Position numbers and translations under genes: made by a program
DNA from: Acidobacteriota bacterium
GTDB taxonomy: Bacteria; Acidobacteriota; Vicinamibacteria; Vicinamibacterales; JAHECP01
Reading direction: 5' to 3'
Assembly: GCA_024641665.1 (NCBI GenBank)
Contig: JAHECP010000024.1
Location: 8,126-50,786, forward strand
Length of the DNA stretch: 42,661 bases
Notes under the pieces: generated by a model
Seen by the model: only the letters and a program-made list of their open reading frames with translations
What the model was told of the DNA's origin: nothing
The model's database searches: none
In this document: piece by piece, positions 33,174 through 42,544 of the stretch
Position numbering within the stretch: the stretch's first letter is position 1
Layout: each line of letters opens with the position of its first letter

Positions 33174-36100
33174 TCAGACGCCGCTGGCGGAAATGGCCGG
33201 CAGGCCGGCCTGCCGCAGCTCGGTGTTGAGCGCGGCCAGGTCCTGGCCCTTCAGCGTGTTCCACCGCGCCATCACGTCGCCCATCGCGTCCTGCCGCGAT
33301 GTGACCGCGGCGACGATCGCCGGCGTCGGGGCGACGTCGGCGCCCTGCAGCAGGTTCATCATCTGGCTGAGCGCGCCGCTCGCGCCCGCGAGCGTGTCGA
33401 GACTGCCGCCGCCGAAGCGGAAGCCGCCCCCGCCGCCGCCCTCGAGCGCGGCGGCCTTCTGGTCGAACGCGGCGAGCGCGCCGGCGGTCGCGCCCTGCGC
33501 GCGCCCGCGGAGCGCGGCGACCTGCTCGCGCACCCCACGTAGCTGCGTGAGGGCGTTCTGCAGCACGACGATGCCGTCGTACATCTCCTTGGAGAGCGTG
33601 AACTGCTGCGCGAGCCCTTCGGGCGGCGTCTTCACGCGCGGGTCCATCCGCACGGTCAGCGGCTGCGTGTAAGTGCGGCCGCCGGCGGTCAGCCTGACGG
33701 TGTACTCGCCCGGCGGGACCCACGGCGAGGTCGGCGCCGGCGCCGTGTTGTGCGCCACCGCGGCGATCGGGTAGCTCACCCGCGATCCCGGTGCGGGCGG
33801 GTAGTGGAGGTCCCACACGAAGCGGTGCAGGCCGGCGGCGTTCGACAGGTGCTGCGGCGGCCGCACCCAGTAGGTCGGCACGGGCAGGTTCGGGTCGATC
33901 GGCTCGATCGGATCGTCGCTCGAGTAGCGGCGCACGAGCGCGCCGGAGCCGTCGAGAATCTCCAGCGCGACGGGCCCGGTGGCGTCCGTCTTGAGCCAGT
34001 AGTCGAGGATCGCGCCGTCGGGTGGGTTCTCGCCGGCGAGCTCGTCGGGCGGCAGGGGCGTGTCGGTGTTCATGTTCCAGCGGACGCGGGTGGCGACCTG
34101 CGGCTCGAGCAGGAACGCGTCGGCCGTGGTGACCGACGGACCGATCTGGCGGAGCGGCGTGATGTCGTCGAGGATCCAGAAGCCGCGGCCGTGCGTGGCG
34201 GCGACGAGGTCGTCGTCCTTGACGATCACGTCGCGGACCGACGACGCCGGCATGTTCAGCCGCAGCGACGCCCAGTCGTCGCCGTCGTCGAACGAGACGT
34301 AGATCTCGCGCTCGCTGCCGGCGAAGAGCAGGCCCTTCCGCTGCGGGTCCTCGCGCACGACGTTGATCGTGCCGCCGTCGGGGATGCCGTTGACGATCTC
34401 GGTCCAGGCCCGGCCGCCGTCGTGCGTGCGGTAGATGTGCGGGCGGAGGTCGTCGAGGCGGATGGTGTTGATGGCCGCGTAGGCCGTCAGCGCGTCGGCG
34501 TGTCCGGCGTCCATCAGCGAGACCTTGGCCCAGGGCGTCAGCGCCTTCGGCGTGACGTCGGTCCAGGTCTTGCCGCCGTCGTGCGTCACGTGGATGAGGC
34601 CGTCGTCGGTGCCGGCCCAGATCGTGTTGGCGTCCACCGGGGACGGGGCGACCGTGTAGATGACGCCGCGCTGGGTCGGCTGCGCCGACGGCTGGTCCTT
34701 GTAGATGCCGACGCTCGCGGGGATCTCCCACGTCTTGCGCGTGAGGTCGGGGCTGATCTGCTGCCAGGTCCGGCCGCCGTCGGCCGTCTTCCAGAGCGTG
34801 TTCGCCGCGAAGTAGAGCACGTGCGCGTCGACGGGCGAGAAGAGCACCGGCGCGGTGCGGACCGTGCGGAAGTCGCCCGAGCGGGTCGGCGAGGGGCCGA
34901 CGTTGGCGACCTGCCCGGTGCGGCGGTCGTAGCGCGTGACGCCGCGGCCGCCGTACACGATGTCGGGGTCGAGCGGGTCCGGGGCGGTGTAGCCGTACTC
35001 GTCCACGCCCACCGGGTGCCACTCACGGAACGTGATCTCCCCGTCGTTGCCGCGGCTCGCCACGCAGGCCGAGCCGCTCTCCTGCTGCCCGCTGCAGAGG
35101 CGGTAGGGGAAGGCGGTGTCGGCCGCGGCGTGATAGAGCTGCGCCGTCGGCAGGGCGTACCACGAGCTCCAGGTCCGGCCGCCGTTGAGCGACACGATGG
35201 CGCCCTGGTCGCTCGCCGACGCCATGATGTCGGGATCGTCCGGGCTCACCCACACGCGCTGGTAGTCGTCGCCGCCGGGCGCGCCCCGCAGCCCCGTCCA
35301 GGTGCGGCCGCCGTCGGTGGACTTCCACATCACGACGCTCGCGCTGAACACGATGTCGGCGTCCTTCGGGTTGACGGTCAGCACCGGCAGGTCGCCGCCG
35401 CCGATGCGCGCCGCCGGCCGCGGGTCGTTCGTGATCCGCGTCCAGCTCTCGCCCGCGTCGTCGGACCGGTAGATGGCGGTGTCGCGCCCGACGGCGACCG
35501 ACGCGTAGAGACGGTTCGGATCGCTCGGCGCGACCGCCACGTCGGCCTGCTGCACGGCGTCGTCGCCGGTCGGGAAGCCCGCCGTGAGCGGGCGCCACGT
35601 CGTGCCGCCGTCGGTGGACTTGAAGATGCCGCCGTTCGTTCCGCTCCACTCGGCGTTCTCCCACGGCCCTTCCTGGGCCTGCCACAGGCAGGCGTAGACG
35701 GTGTTGGGATCGGCCGGGTCCAGCTCGAGGTCCGAGGCGCCCGTGTTCGGGTCCTTGTAGAGGACCCGCTGGAACGTGCGCCCGCCGTCGGTCGAGCGGT
35801 ACACGCCGCGCTCCTCGTTGGGACCGTACGGGTGGCCGAGCACGGCGACCAACAGGCGGTTCGGGTCGCGCGGGTCGACCACGACGCGCGGGATCTGCTG
35901 GCCGTCGCGCAGGCCGAGGTGCGTCCACGTCCGGCCGCCGTCGGTGGACTTGTAGATGCCGTCGCCGATCGAGAGGTCCGGGCGGTGCAGCCCCTCGCCG
36001 CTGCCCACGTAGATGGTGTTCGGGTCCGACGGCGCCACGGCGACGTCGCCGATCGACCCGGTCGGCTCGTGGTCGAAGATCGGCTGCCAGGTGCGGCCCG

Positions 36101-36365
36101 CGTCGTCGGTCCGCCAGACGCCGCCGTTCACCACGCCGACCAGAAACGTGTGGGGGTGACCGGGGACGCCCGTGACCGCCTTGGTACGCCCGCCGCGGTA
36201 CGGGCCGATCGAGCGCCAGTGCATCGCGCCGAACAGGCTGCCGCCCGCCGGCTGCGCGCCGACGGCGGCCTGATATGGATTCGAGACGCGTCCGGATGGG
36301 CTCGGCGCGAACGCGAGCAGGGACGCGATGAGCAAGGTCGCCAGAACGAATCGCGGTCGTGTCAC
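33174..36365 (-). CDS. secreted BNR-repeat (sortilin/VPS10-like) protein, paralog 2
   Basis: A 1063-residue exported protein closely related over its whole length to the one at 70-3078 (shared MHWRSIGPYRGGRTKAVTGV against MHWRMIGPFRGGRTKAAAGV). The signal peptide covers about residues 1-24. At least ten Asp-box motifs (KSTDGGRTW, RSDDAGESW, KTADGGRTW, THDGGKTW, RTHDGGRAW) span about 95-750. A beta-rich segment ends at GGRTYTQPLTVRMDPRVK, and the C-terminus is helical with a Gly-rich patch (GGGGGGFRFGGG). It starts at a GTG at 36365, with GGAGGT seven bases upstream. Catalytic residues are not evident. Such proteins may bind glycans or peptides or act with proteases at the cell surface. Confidence 0.88.
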   Translation of the reverse strand: MTRPRFVLATLLIASLLAFAPSPSGRVSNPYQAAVGAQPAGGSLFGAMHWRSIGPYRGGRTKAVTGVPGHPHTFLVGVVNGGVWRTDDAGRTWQPIFDHEPTGSIGDVAVAPSDPNTIYVGSGEGLHRPDLSIGDGIYKSTDGGRTWTHLGLRDGQQIPRVVVDPRDPNRLLVAVLGHPYGPNEERGVYRSTDGGRTFQRVLYKDPNTGASDLELDPADPNTVYACLWQAQEGPWENAEWSGTNGGIFKSTDGGTTWRPLTAGFPTGDDAVQQADVAVAPSDPNRLYASVAVGRDTAIYRSDDAGESWTRITNDPRPAARIGGGDLPVLTVNPKDADIVFSASVVMWKSTDGGRTWTGLRGAPGGDDYQRVWVSPDDPDIMASASDQGAIVSLNGGRTWSSWYALPTAQLYHAAADTAFPYRLCSGQQESGSACVASRGNDGEITFREWHPVGVDEYGYTAPDPLDPDIVYGGRGVTRYDRRTGQVANVGPSPTRSGDFRTVRTAPVLFSPVDAHVLYFAANTLWKTADGGRTWQQISPDLTRKTWEIPASVGIYKDQPSAQPTQRGVIYTVAPSPVDANTIWAGTDDGLIHVTHDGGKTWTDVTPKALTPWAKVSLMDAGHADALTAYAAINTIRLDDLRPHIYRTHDGGRAWTEIVNGIPDGGTINVVREDPQRKGLLFAGSEREIYVSFDDGDDWASLRLNMPASSVRDVIVKDDDLVAATHGRGFWILDDITPLRQIGPSVTTADAFLLEPQVATRVRWNMNTDTPLPPDELAGENPPDGAILDYWLKTDATGPVALEILDGSGALVRRYSSDDPIEPIDPNLPVPTYWVRPPQHLSNAAGLHRFVWDLHYPPAPGSRVSYPIAAVAHNTAPAPTSPWVPPGEYTVRLTAGGRTYTQPLTVRMDPRVKTPPEGLAQQFTLSKEMYDGIVVLQNALTQLRGVREQVAALRGRAQGATAGALAAFDQKAAALEGGGGGGFRFGGGSLDTLAGASGALSQMMNLLQGADVAPTPAIVAAVTSRQDAMGDVMARWNTLKGQDLAALNTELRQAGLPAISASGV

Positions 36366-36739
36366 GGCTTACCTCCGACCGAGCAGTGTAGACCATCTGG
36401 ACGCGGAGGGCGCCGGCCCGATCGCGCGCCCCGGTTGCACCCCGACGTGTTCGCCGCCGCGTCGGCGTCGGCGCCGCCCATCGCATGAAGGAGTTCGTCG
36501 TCGAGAACCTGGCGACGCCGGCGGCGCCCCGCGCTGATCGTCGGGCCGGCCCTCACGGGGCTGCCGGGTGGCTTCCCCCGCGGGCCGGCGTCCCCACACC
36601 GGACACTGCCCGACAGTATCTCCACCAACTTCCCGTCAGCGCCCGCACCCGTTGCGCCGTAGACTAATCGGTCATCCGAGACAGTCCAGCTCGGCCCCGC
36701 TGCCGCCGGTCTCGTCGGTCAACACGGGAGGACGGTTCG
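36366..36739. other. 374-base divergent intergenic region
   Basis: It separates the divergent BNR-repeat gene and RND adaptor gene. A TACACT hexamer on the minus strand, about 23 bases before the BNR GTG, may be its -10. TAGACT near 36660 on the plus strand may serve the efflux genes. No -35 partners, repeats or RNA were found. Confidence 0.35.
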
Positions 36740-37812
36740 ATGCTGCGTGTCGCCCCCGTCGTTCCATTGCTGGCCCTGGTGCCGTTGGCCGCGTGCTCCG
36801 GAGGTCGCGACGCGCAGGCGCGCGGTCGCGACGCCGGTCCTCGGCCCGTCACGACCGTCGCGGTCCGTCAGGACGACGTGCGCCGCTCGATCGACATCGT
36901 CGGGACGCTCGCCGCGGCGGAGGAGGCGGTGATCTCGTCGGAGGTGGACGGGAAGGTGAACCGCATCCTGGCCGACCTCGGCGACCGCGTCGGCGCGGGG
37001 CAGGTGCTGGTGGAGCTCGACCGCGAGAAGCTCCAGTACGGCTACGACGCGGCGAAGGCCGCCTACGCGCGCTGAAGGCGCGGGCGCTCGTGGCCCAGCA
37101 GCAGCTCGACGACGCGGAGACGCGCTACGAGGCGGCCCGGGCCGGCTACGAGTCGGCCGTGCAGACCGCCAAGAACCTGGCCGCCGACATCGACGCGGCC
37201 GACGCGAACATGCGGCTGGCCGAGCGCGAGCTGCGCGACGCGCTCATCAAGGCGCCCTTCGACGGCTACGTGCAGAAGCGGTTCGTGTCGCCGGGCGTGT
37301 TCGTCCGCGTGCAGACGCCGGTGATGAGCCTGGTGAAGATCGACCCGCTCAAGCTGGTCGGCGAGGTGCCCGAGCACATGGAGCCGTGGGTGAGCGTCGG
37401 GCAGACGGTGGAGCTCCGGGTGGACGCCTATCCGGACCGCGTCGTCACGGGCCGCATCGCGCGCATCAGCCCGGCGGTGAACCAGCAGACCCGCGCGTTT
37501 CCCCTCGAGGCGACGGTGCCCAACCCCGACGGGCTGCTCAAGCCGGGCACGTTCGCCCGCGCGCGCATCGTGTCGAGCCGGGTGAACCGGATCCTCGAGG
37601 TGCCGATGGCGGCGCTCCAGTACCGGTACGGCGTGAACCGGGTGTTCGTGGTCGATCGGGATCACCTGGTGTCGCACGAGGTGAAGCTCGGCGACCGGCT
37701 CGGCGACCGGGTCGAGATCGTCGCGGGCCTGAGCCCGAACGACGTGATCGTCGTGTCGGACGTCGAGCAGCTGGCCGACGGCCTCAAGGTGGCCGTGGCG
37801 CGGGGAGAGTGA
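36740..37812 (+). pseudogene. RND efflux periplasmic adaptor gene broken by internal deletion/frameshift
   Basis: The first frame (36740-37075) encodes 111 residues: lipoprotein signal with LAACSGG, then the start of an adaptor (SEVDGKVNRILADLGDRVG, LVELDREKLQYGYDAA) ending AAYAR-stop. From about 37073 a different frame continues as LKARALVAQQQLDDAETRYE, IKAPFDGYVQKRFV, and the beta-barrel and MP domains to the stop at 37812. In related adaptors these parts are joined by about 45 further residues of the coiled-coil hairpin, which are absent, and the frame is lost. Either the gene is dead or the assembly has an error at a GC-rich spot (GCGCGCTGAAGGCGCGG). GGAGG eight bases before the ATG and the permease gene five bases downstream show the original operon. 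Confidence 0.75.
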
Positions 37813-37816
37813 CGCC

Positions 37817-40800
37817 ATGACGCTGCCCGAACTCTGCGTGCGCCGCCCGGTGTTCGCGACGATGCTCGTCATGTCGCTCGTCGTGCTGGGCATCTTCAGC
37901 TTCCGCGACTTCGGCGTGGATCTCTTCCCGAAGGCCGACCCGGCGACCGTCTCCGTCACGGTGCTGCTCCCCGGCGCGAGCCCCGACGAGGTCAACAGCT
38001 CGATCGTCGAGCCGCTCGAGTCGGCGCTGAGCAGCGTGTCCGGGATGGACGAGCTCACGGCGACGGTGCGCGAGGGCAGCGCGCAGATCACGTGCAAGTT
38101 CGTGCTCGAGCGCCAGATCGACGACGCGGCGCAGGACGTGCGCGAGACCGTGTCGCGCGCGATGCGGAACCTGCCGCCGCAGGTGCTGCCCCCCGTCATC
38201 CAGAAGGTGGATCCGGACGCCGCGCCGGTCTTCACCGTCGTGGCCTCGGCCGCGGACATGAGCCTGCGCACGCTGACCGAGGTGTCCGACAAGCAGATCA
38301 AGCGCGCGCTCGAGACGGTGGACGGCGTCGGCGAGGTCACGCTCGCCGGCGGCCGCGCGCGCGAGGTGCACCTCGTCCTGGACGTCGAGAAGCTGAGCGC
38401 GTACGGGATTTCGGTGAACCAGGTGCGCGACGCGGTGCAGCAGGAGAACGTCGAGGTGCCGGGCGGCAAGCTCGAGCAGGGCAAGTCCGAGCTGACCCTG
38501 CGCACGCTCGGCCGCATCGACGCCACCGACCAGTTCGCGCACATTGTCGTGGCGACGGTGGGCGGGACGCCCATCACCATCGCCGACCTCGGCACGGTGG
38601 AGGACACGACCGAGACGCCGTCGACCGGCGCGTGGCTCGACGGCAAGCCGGCGGTCGTGCTCGACGTGCGGCGCCAGTCGGGCCAGAACACGATCAAGGT
38701 GATCGAGGCCATCAAGACCAAGCTCGCCCGGATCGCGCCGACCCTGCCCAGGTCCGTGCGCCTCGCCGTGACGCGCGATGACTCGCGGTTCATCTACGCG
38801 TCGATCGCCTCGCTCGAGGAGCACCTGCTCTGGGGCGCCTTCCTCGCGAGCATCGTCGTGCTGTTCTTCATCCGGAACATCCGCGCCGTCCTCATCGCCT
38901 CGCTGGCCATCCCCGCGTCGATCGTGGCCACCTTCACGCTCATGCGGGCGATGGACTTCACGCTCAACAACATGACGCTGCTCGGCCTCACGCTCGCCGT
39001 GGGGATCGTCATCGACGACGCGATCGTGGTGCTGGAGAACGTCTTCCGCTACGTCGAGGAGAAGGGCCAGGCGCCGTTCGACGCGGCCATCAACGGCACG
39101 CGGGAGGTCAGCCTGGCCGTGATGGCGACGACGCTGTCGCTCGTGGTCATCTTCCTGCCCGTGGCGTTCATGAACGGCTACGCCCGCCGCTTCATCAACC
39201 CGTTCGGCTGGACGATGGCGTTCGCGATCATGGTGTCGCTGCTGGTGAGCTTCACGCTGACGCCGATGCTGAGCTCGCGCTTCCTGCGGATCGGGCAGGG
39301 CGGGCACAAGACGAAGGACATCCGGTTCTTCACCTGGCTCGACGTGCACTACGAGCGCTGGCTGCGCTGGGCGCTCGCGCACCCGCGCGCGATCATCGCC
39401 GCGGCGGCGCTGGTCTTCGCTGCGACGTTCCCCCTCAACGCGCTGGTGGGCCGGGAGTTCATCCCGAACGAGGACCAGGGCGAGTTCCAGGTGGTCGTGG
39501 ACGGGCCGGAGGGCACCTCGCTCGACGGCATGACGGAGATCGTGCTCGATTTGAGCCGCGACATCGGCGCGGTGGACGGCGTGGCGCACGTGGAGCCGAC
39601 GATCTTCGAGCGGCCGAACCACTCGCACATCCAGGTGCAGCTCGCCGACGCGTCGGCGCGGACGCTGACGCAGACCCAGATCGTCGAGCGCGTGCGGGCG
39701 CTGCTCGCCGCGCACCCCGCCTACAAGCCGACCGTCATCGAAAAGAGCGCCCTGGGCGGCGGCGAGCTGGGCGGCTTCCCGATCAACGTCAACCTGCTCG
39801 GGCCCGATCTGACGCGGCTGGCCGACTACACGATGCGGCTCTACGACGAGGCGCAGAAGCTGCCGGGCCTCGCCGACATGAAGGTGACCGTCAACGTGAG
39901 CAACCCCGAGATCCGGGTGGCGGTGGACCGCCAGCGCGCCGCCGACCTCGGCGTCCGCATCTCGACCGTCGCGCAGGCGCTCCGGCTGATGGTGAGCGGC
40001 GAGGACGAGATCTCGTGGTACCGGGAGGGCACCGAGCAGTACCCCGTGAAGATGCGCGTGCTCGACACGCAGCGCCGCGACATGGACGCCATCGGCCGGC
40101 TCACCGTGCCGTCGTCGCGCGTCGGGCAGGTGCGCATCGACAACATCGCGACGCTCGGGCGCGGGCTGGGCCCGACGATCATCCAGCGCTTCAACCGCCA
40201 GTTCCAGTTCATGTTCATGGCCGACCTCCGGCCTGGCTACCAGCTGGACCAGGCCTCGAACGACGTGCGCGCGCTGGTGACGAAGCTGAACCTGCCGCCC
40301 GGCTACAGCGCGCGCTACGGCGGGCAGACCAAGATCCTCGACGAGACCACCGGCAACCTGATCCTGGCGATCGGCCTCGCGAGCGTGTTCATGTACATGG
40401 TGCTGGCGGCGCAGTTCGAGAGCTTCCTGCAGCCCGTCGCCATCATGCTGGCCCTGCCGCTGTCGGTGCCCTTCGCGCTGCTGACGCTCTGGGCCACCCA
40501 CCGCACGCTGAACCTGTGGAGCGCGCTGGGGATTCTGCTGCTCCTGGGGATCGTGAAGAAGAACTCGATCCTGCAGGTGGACTACACGAACGTGCTGCGC
40601 GCGCGGGGCGTCCCGCGCGACCAGGCGATCGTCGAGGCGTGCCGGACGCGGCTGCGGCCCATCCTGATGACGACCTCCGCCATCCTCGCCGGCCTCGTGC
40701 CGACTGCGCTCGGCATCGGCATCGGCGGCGCGCAGCGCTCCGCGATCGCCGTGACGATCATCGGTGGGCAGTCGCTGTGCCTGTTCCTGACGCTGCTGCT

Positions 40801-40930
40801 CGTGCCGGTGGCCTACGTCCAGTTCGACCGGCTCGAGCAGGCGATTGTCGGCGAGCGCGCCGCGGGCTGGCTCGGCCGCCTCTCGGCCGCCACGATCGGG
40901 CGGTGGCGCCCGGCCGGCGCGCGCGACTAG
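37817..40930 (+). CDS. RND (HAE1/AcrB-like) multidrug efflux permease
   Basis: A 1037-residue inner-membrane pump with the usual 12 helices and two large periplasmic loops. It begins ELCVRRPVFATMLVMSLVV, followed by DLFPKADPATVSVTVLLPGA. The proton-relay pair Asp400-Asp401 is in VGIVIDDAIVVLENVFR (AcrB Asp407/408), and a helix-10 to 12 segment is VKKNSILQVDYTN. Length is normal and the frame is intact. It follows the adaptor gene by four bases. No outer-membrane channel gene is adjacent. With the adaptor broken it would need another adaptor from elsewhere. Substrate (drugs, bile salts, solvents, or metals) cannot be read; the motif set is closer to HAE1 than to CzcA. Confidence 0.9.
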   Translation: MTLPELCVRRPVFATMLVMSLVVLGIFSFRDFGVDLFPKADPATVSVTVLLPGASPDEVNSSIVEPLESALSSVSGMDELTATVREGSAQITCKFVLERQIDDAAQDVRETVSRAMRNLPPQVLPPVIQKVDPDAAPVFTVVASAADMSLRTLTEVSDKQIKRALETVDGVGEVTLAGGRAREVHLVLDVEKLSAYGISVNQVRDAVQQENVEVPGGKLEQGKSELTLRTLGRIDATDQFAHIVVATVGGTPITIADLGTVEDTTETPSTGAWLDGKPAVVLDVRRQSGQNTIKVIEAIKTKLARIAPTLPRSVRLAVTRDDSRFIYASIASLEEHLLWGAFLASIVVLFFIRNIRAVLIASLAIPASIVATFTLMRAMDFTLNNMTLLGLTLAVGIVIDDAIVVLENVFRYVEEKGQAPFDAAINGTREVSLAVMATTLSLVVIFLPVAFMNGYARRFINPFGWTMAFAIMVSLLVSFTLTPMLSSRFLRIGQGGHKTKDIRFFTWLDVHYERWLRWALAHPRAIIAAAALVFAATFPLNALVGREFIPNEDQGEFQVVVDGPEGTSLDGMTEIVLDLSRDIGAVDGVAHVEPTIFERPNHSHIQVQLADASARTLTQTQIVERVRALLAAHPAYKPTVIEKSALGGGELGGFPINVNLLGPDLTRLADYTMRLYDEAQKLPGLADMKVTVNVSNPEIRVAVDRQRAADLGVRISTVAQALRLMVSGEDEISWYREGTEQYPVKMRVLDTQRRDMDAIGRLTVPSSRVGQVRIDNIATLGRGLGPTIIQRFNRQFQFMFMADLRPGYQLDQASNDVRALVTKLNLPPGYSARYGGQTKILDETTGNLILAIGLASVFMYMVLAAQFESFLQPVAIMLALPLSVPFALLTLWATHRTLNLWSALGILLLLGIVKKNSILQVDYTNVLRARGVPRDQAIVEACRTRLRPILMTTSAILAGLVPTALGIGIGGAQRSAIAVTIIGGQSLCLFLTLLLVPVAYVQFDRLEQAIVGERAAGWLGRLSAATIGRWRPAGARD

Positions 40931-40976
40931 CGTCGGTGCCGGGACAGAGCGCTCGTGGGAGCTTCAGCGTGGGCCA

Positions 40977-41417
40977 TCAGGCGGAAAGCCAGACCTCCAC
41001 GAATCGGCCGTCGACCCACACGTAGGCGGCTTTCGGTCCTTCCGGCTGGCTCACCAGCACGTACGCACCGGGCGTGCGAACGATCCGGCCGGAGCCGCCG
41101 GCAAGCGAAGTCTCGCGAACTTCCTTTCCGAATTCACACGTCACGAGCCTCGGCCCGTGCCACTTTGCGAGGACAAACGCGCGATAGCCGTCGTCGGTGG
41201 CCACCAGCGCCAACACTTCCGGACCCCGCACGGTCTCGATCGACAGGGCCAGGTCCGGGCGCCCATCGGCGTTCAGGTCAATCTCGCAGCTGCTGTAGAA
41301 CTTGGCCGGTGTCCCGGTTGCGGGCGTCTGCTGAAGCGTCGCACGTGCGGCGGTCGAGGACAGCAGCCAGGCGGACAGGCATGCGCACACGATCACGCGA
41401 AGTGTTCGCACGGTCAC
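40977..41417 (-). CDS. small secreted protein with EF-hand/FG-GAP-like motif
   Basis: A 146-residue protein with a signal peptide (residues 1-27, ending ARAT). A DLNADGRPDLAL segment near residue 47 looks like an FG-GAP/VCBS or dockerin-type calcium loop. The rest is beta-rich. It has two further cysteines (SSCEID, VTCEFG) that could pair. AGGAGGG five bases upstream supports the GTG at 41415-41417. The GTG overlaps the previous gene's stop as GTGA, which indicates coupled translation. Family unknown. GC content is lower than in the pump genes, and it is convergent with the RND permease. Confidence 0.7.
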   Translation of the reverse strand: MTVRTLRVIVCACLSAWLLSSTAARATLQQTPATGTPAKFYSSCEIDLNADGRPDLALSIETVRGPEVLALVATDDGYRAFVLAKWHGPRLVTCEFGKEVRETSLAGGSGRIVRTPGAYVLVSQPEGPKAAYVWVDGRFVEVWLSA

Positions 41418-42067
41418 GTTCCCTCCTGCCTTTCCGTGCCGGCCTGCCGGCTACGATCCCGCGAGGCTCTCGACGTCGGCCCGCAAGACCACCAGGTCCG
41501 CATGTCGCCTGGAGAGTACCTCGTGTCGTTCGTTCTATCGTTCCTTCGGTGTGGCGTCCTGTCCAGAGACTGACAACCCGACGTCGCGGAGGACGCCGGA
41601 CAGCCGTGCGCGCGAGACAGGTCCTGCATCAGGGCTCCCAGGTCGGCGAAATCCCCATCTGAAAGGCGGTACGCGTGACCCGGCCCGCGGATGCTCTCAC
41701 CCTTCTGATTCACAAACACGGCGTTGGGAAGCAAACCCACGACCTTCAGCCGTACTACCCGATCGTCGAAGCCGCTGTTCTCCCCTCGTTCCAGGAGGAG
41801 CCTGAGCCTCAGGGCTTCGGCGCTGTCGGTGTCCATCTCGAAGCTGCAGGTCGCGTCCTTCTCGATGGTCTCCCTCGTGACGGGCACGTAGGTTTGCGTT
41901 CCGAACGGCAGGTAGAACAGCCTGACTGTCCTCGCTTCCTGGACGCCGCGAGTCGGAGGCGCCTGTCCTTCCTGCTGAGTTGCGGAGGACGCCAGCAAGA
42001 GCGCTCCCCCCGCAAACACCAGGACGACGACATGACTGGCGCTTGGGAATCGAGTCCTCATGGTCAT
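41414..42067 (-). CDS. secreted protein of unknown function with an aberrant C-terminus
   Basis: Up to 217 residues. The signal peptide covers about 1-30 (VVVLVFAGGALLLASSA). A beta-rich body follows (VRLFYLPFGTQTYVPVTRET, LRLLLERGENSGFDDRVVRL, LPNAVFVNQKGESIRGPG) to about residue 155. The last ~60 residues look unnatural. They contain TRYSPGDMR, which parallels KKYSTDDVR of the neighbouring membrane protein, and then shift: the next frame over reads DLVVLRADVESLAGS-stop, matching DLEVLRADVARLTGS. A single missing G near 41500 explains this. The start ATG at 42067 overlaps the previous stop as ATGA; an ATG at 42061 with GAGG at good spacing is an alternative. Confidence 0.6.
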   Translation of the reverse strand: MTMRTRFPSASHVVVLVFAGGALLLASSATQQEGQAPPTRGVQEARTVRLFYLPFGTQTYVPVTRETIEKDATCSFEMDTDSAEALRLRLLLERGENSGFDDRVVRLKVVGLLPNAVFVNQKGESIRGPGHAYRLSDGDFADLGALMQDLSRAHGCPASSATSGCQSLDRTPHRRNDRTNDTRYSPGDMRTWWSCGPTSRASRDRSRQAGTERQEGT

Positions 42068-42537
42068 CCTCGATGCCGGTTGTCCCTGAACTGCGCGACA
42101 CCTCTGAGACGTGCAGTTGCAGGCTCTGGGCCTTCGGCTTTGGCCTTGCGGGCTTTGGGCTCTCGGCTCCAGGCCTGGCCCTGTCGCGATCCGGTGAGCC
42201 TCGCCACGTCGGCTCGCAGGACCTCGAGGTCCCGCACGTCGTCCGTTGAGTACTTCTTGAGCTCCCCAAAGGCCACTGACGCAGCGTACGGCGACAACCA
42301 GGTGCCCAGGTAGTAGTGCCAGACCGCACCTCTGGCGACCGGCGCGAACCAGGTACCTGAGACCCAGAACAGCACCTCGACGATCAGCCACAGGTGCACG
42401 AGGTATGAGTACGCCCAGAGCCTTCGCCACCGCTTGTCTTCTATCGAAAGCCCGATTCGGACAAAGACGACAGCATGCAGTGCTGTGAGCATGCCCAACA
42501 ACAAGCCCGTTGCATAGAGTAGGGTCTCCGAAGCCAT
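42064..42537 (-). CDS. small membrane protein of unknown function
   Basis: A 157-residue protein with hydrophobic segments at about 5-27 (LLYATGLLLGMLTALHAVVF) and 42-62 (AYSYLVHLWLIVEVLFWV), plus possibly a third near 75-90. A charged C-terminal helix (RDLEVLRADVARLTGSRQ) and a Lys/Arg-rich tail follow. The ATG at 42537 directly follows an in-frame TGA, so the start is constrained, but no clear ribosome site is seen. It heads a three-gene chain joined by 4-base overlaps. A probable insertion-sequence end lies only about eight bases upstream, so its native promoter may have been displaced. Confidence 0.65.
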   Translation of the reverse strand: MASETLLYATGLLLGMLTALHAVVFVRIGLSIEDKRWRRLWAYSYLVHLWLIVEVLFWVSGTWFAPVARGAVWHYYLGTWLSPYAASVAFGELKKYSTDDVRDLEVLRADVARLTGSRQGQAWSREPKARKAKAEGPEPATARLRGVAQFRDNRHRG

Positions 42538-42544
42538 TCATTGG

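Noticed and set aside
33750-36488. A 912-codon plus-strand open frame opposite the second BNR gene
   Set aside because: Low-complexity Arg/Val/Asp-rich translation, antisense to intact Asp-box repeats; a composition artefact.
37784-40501. A 905-codon minus-strand frame opposite the RND permease
   Set aside because: It is a His/Arg-rich shadow of a well-conserved pump gene without its own start signals.
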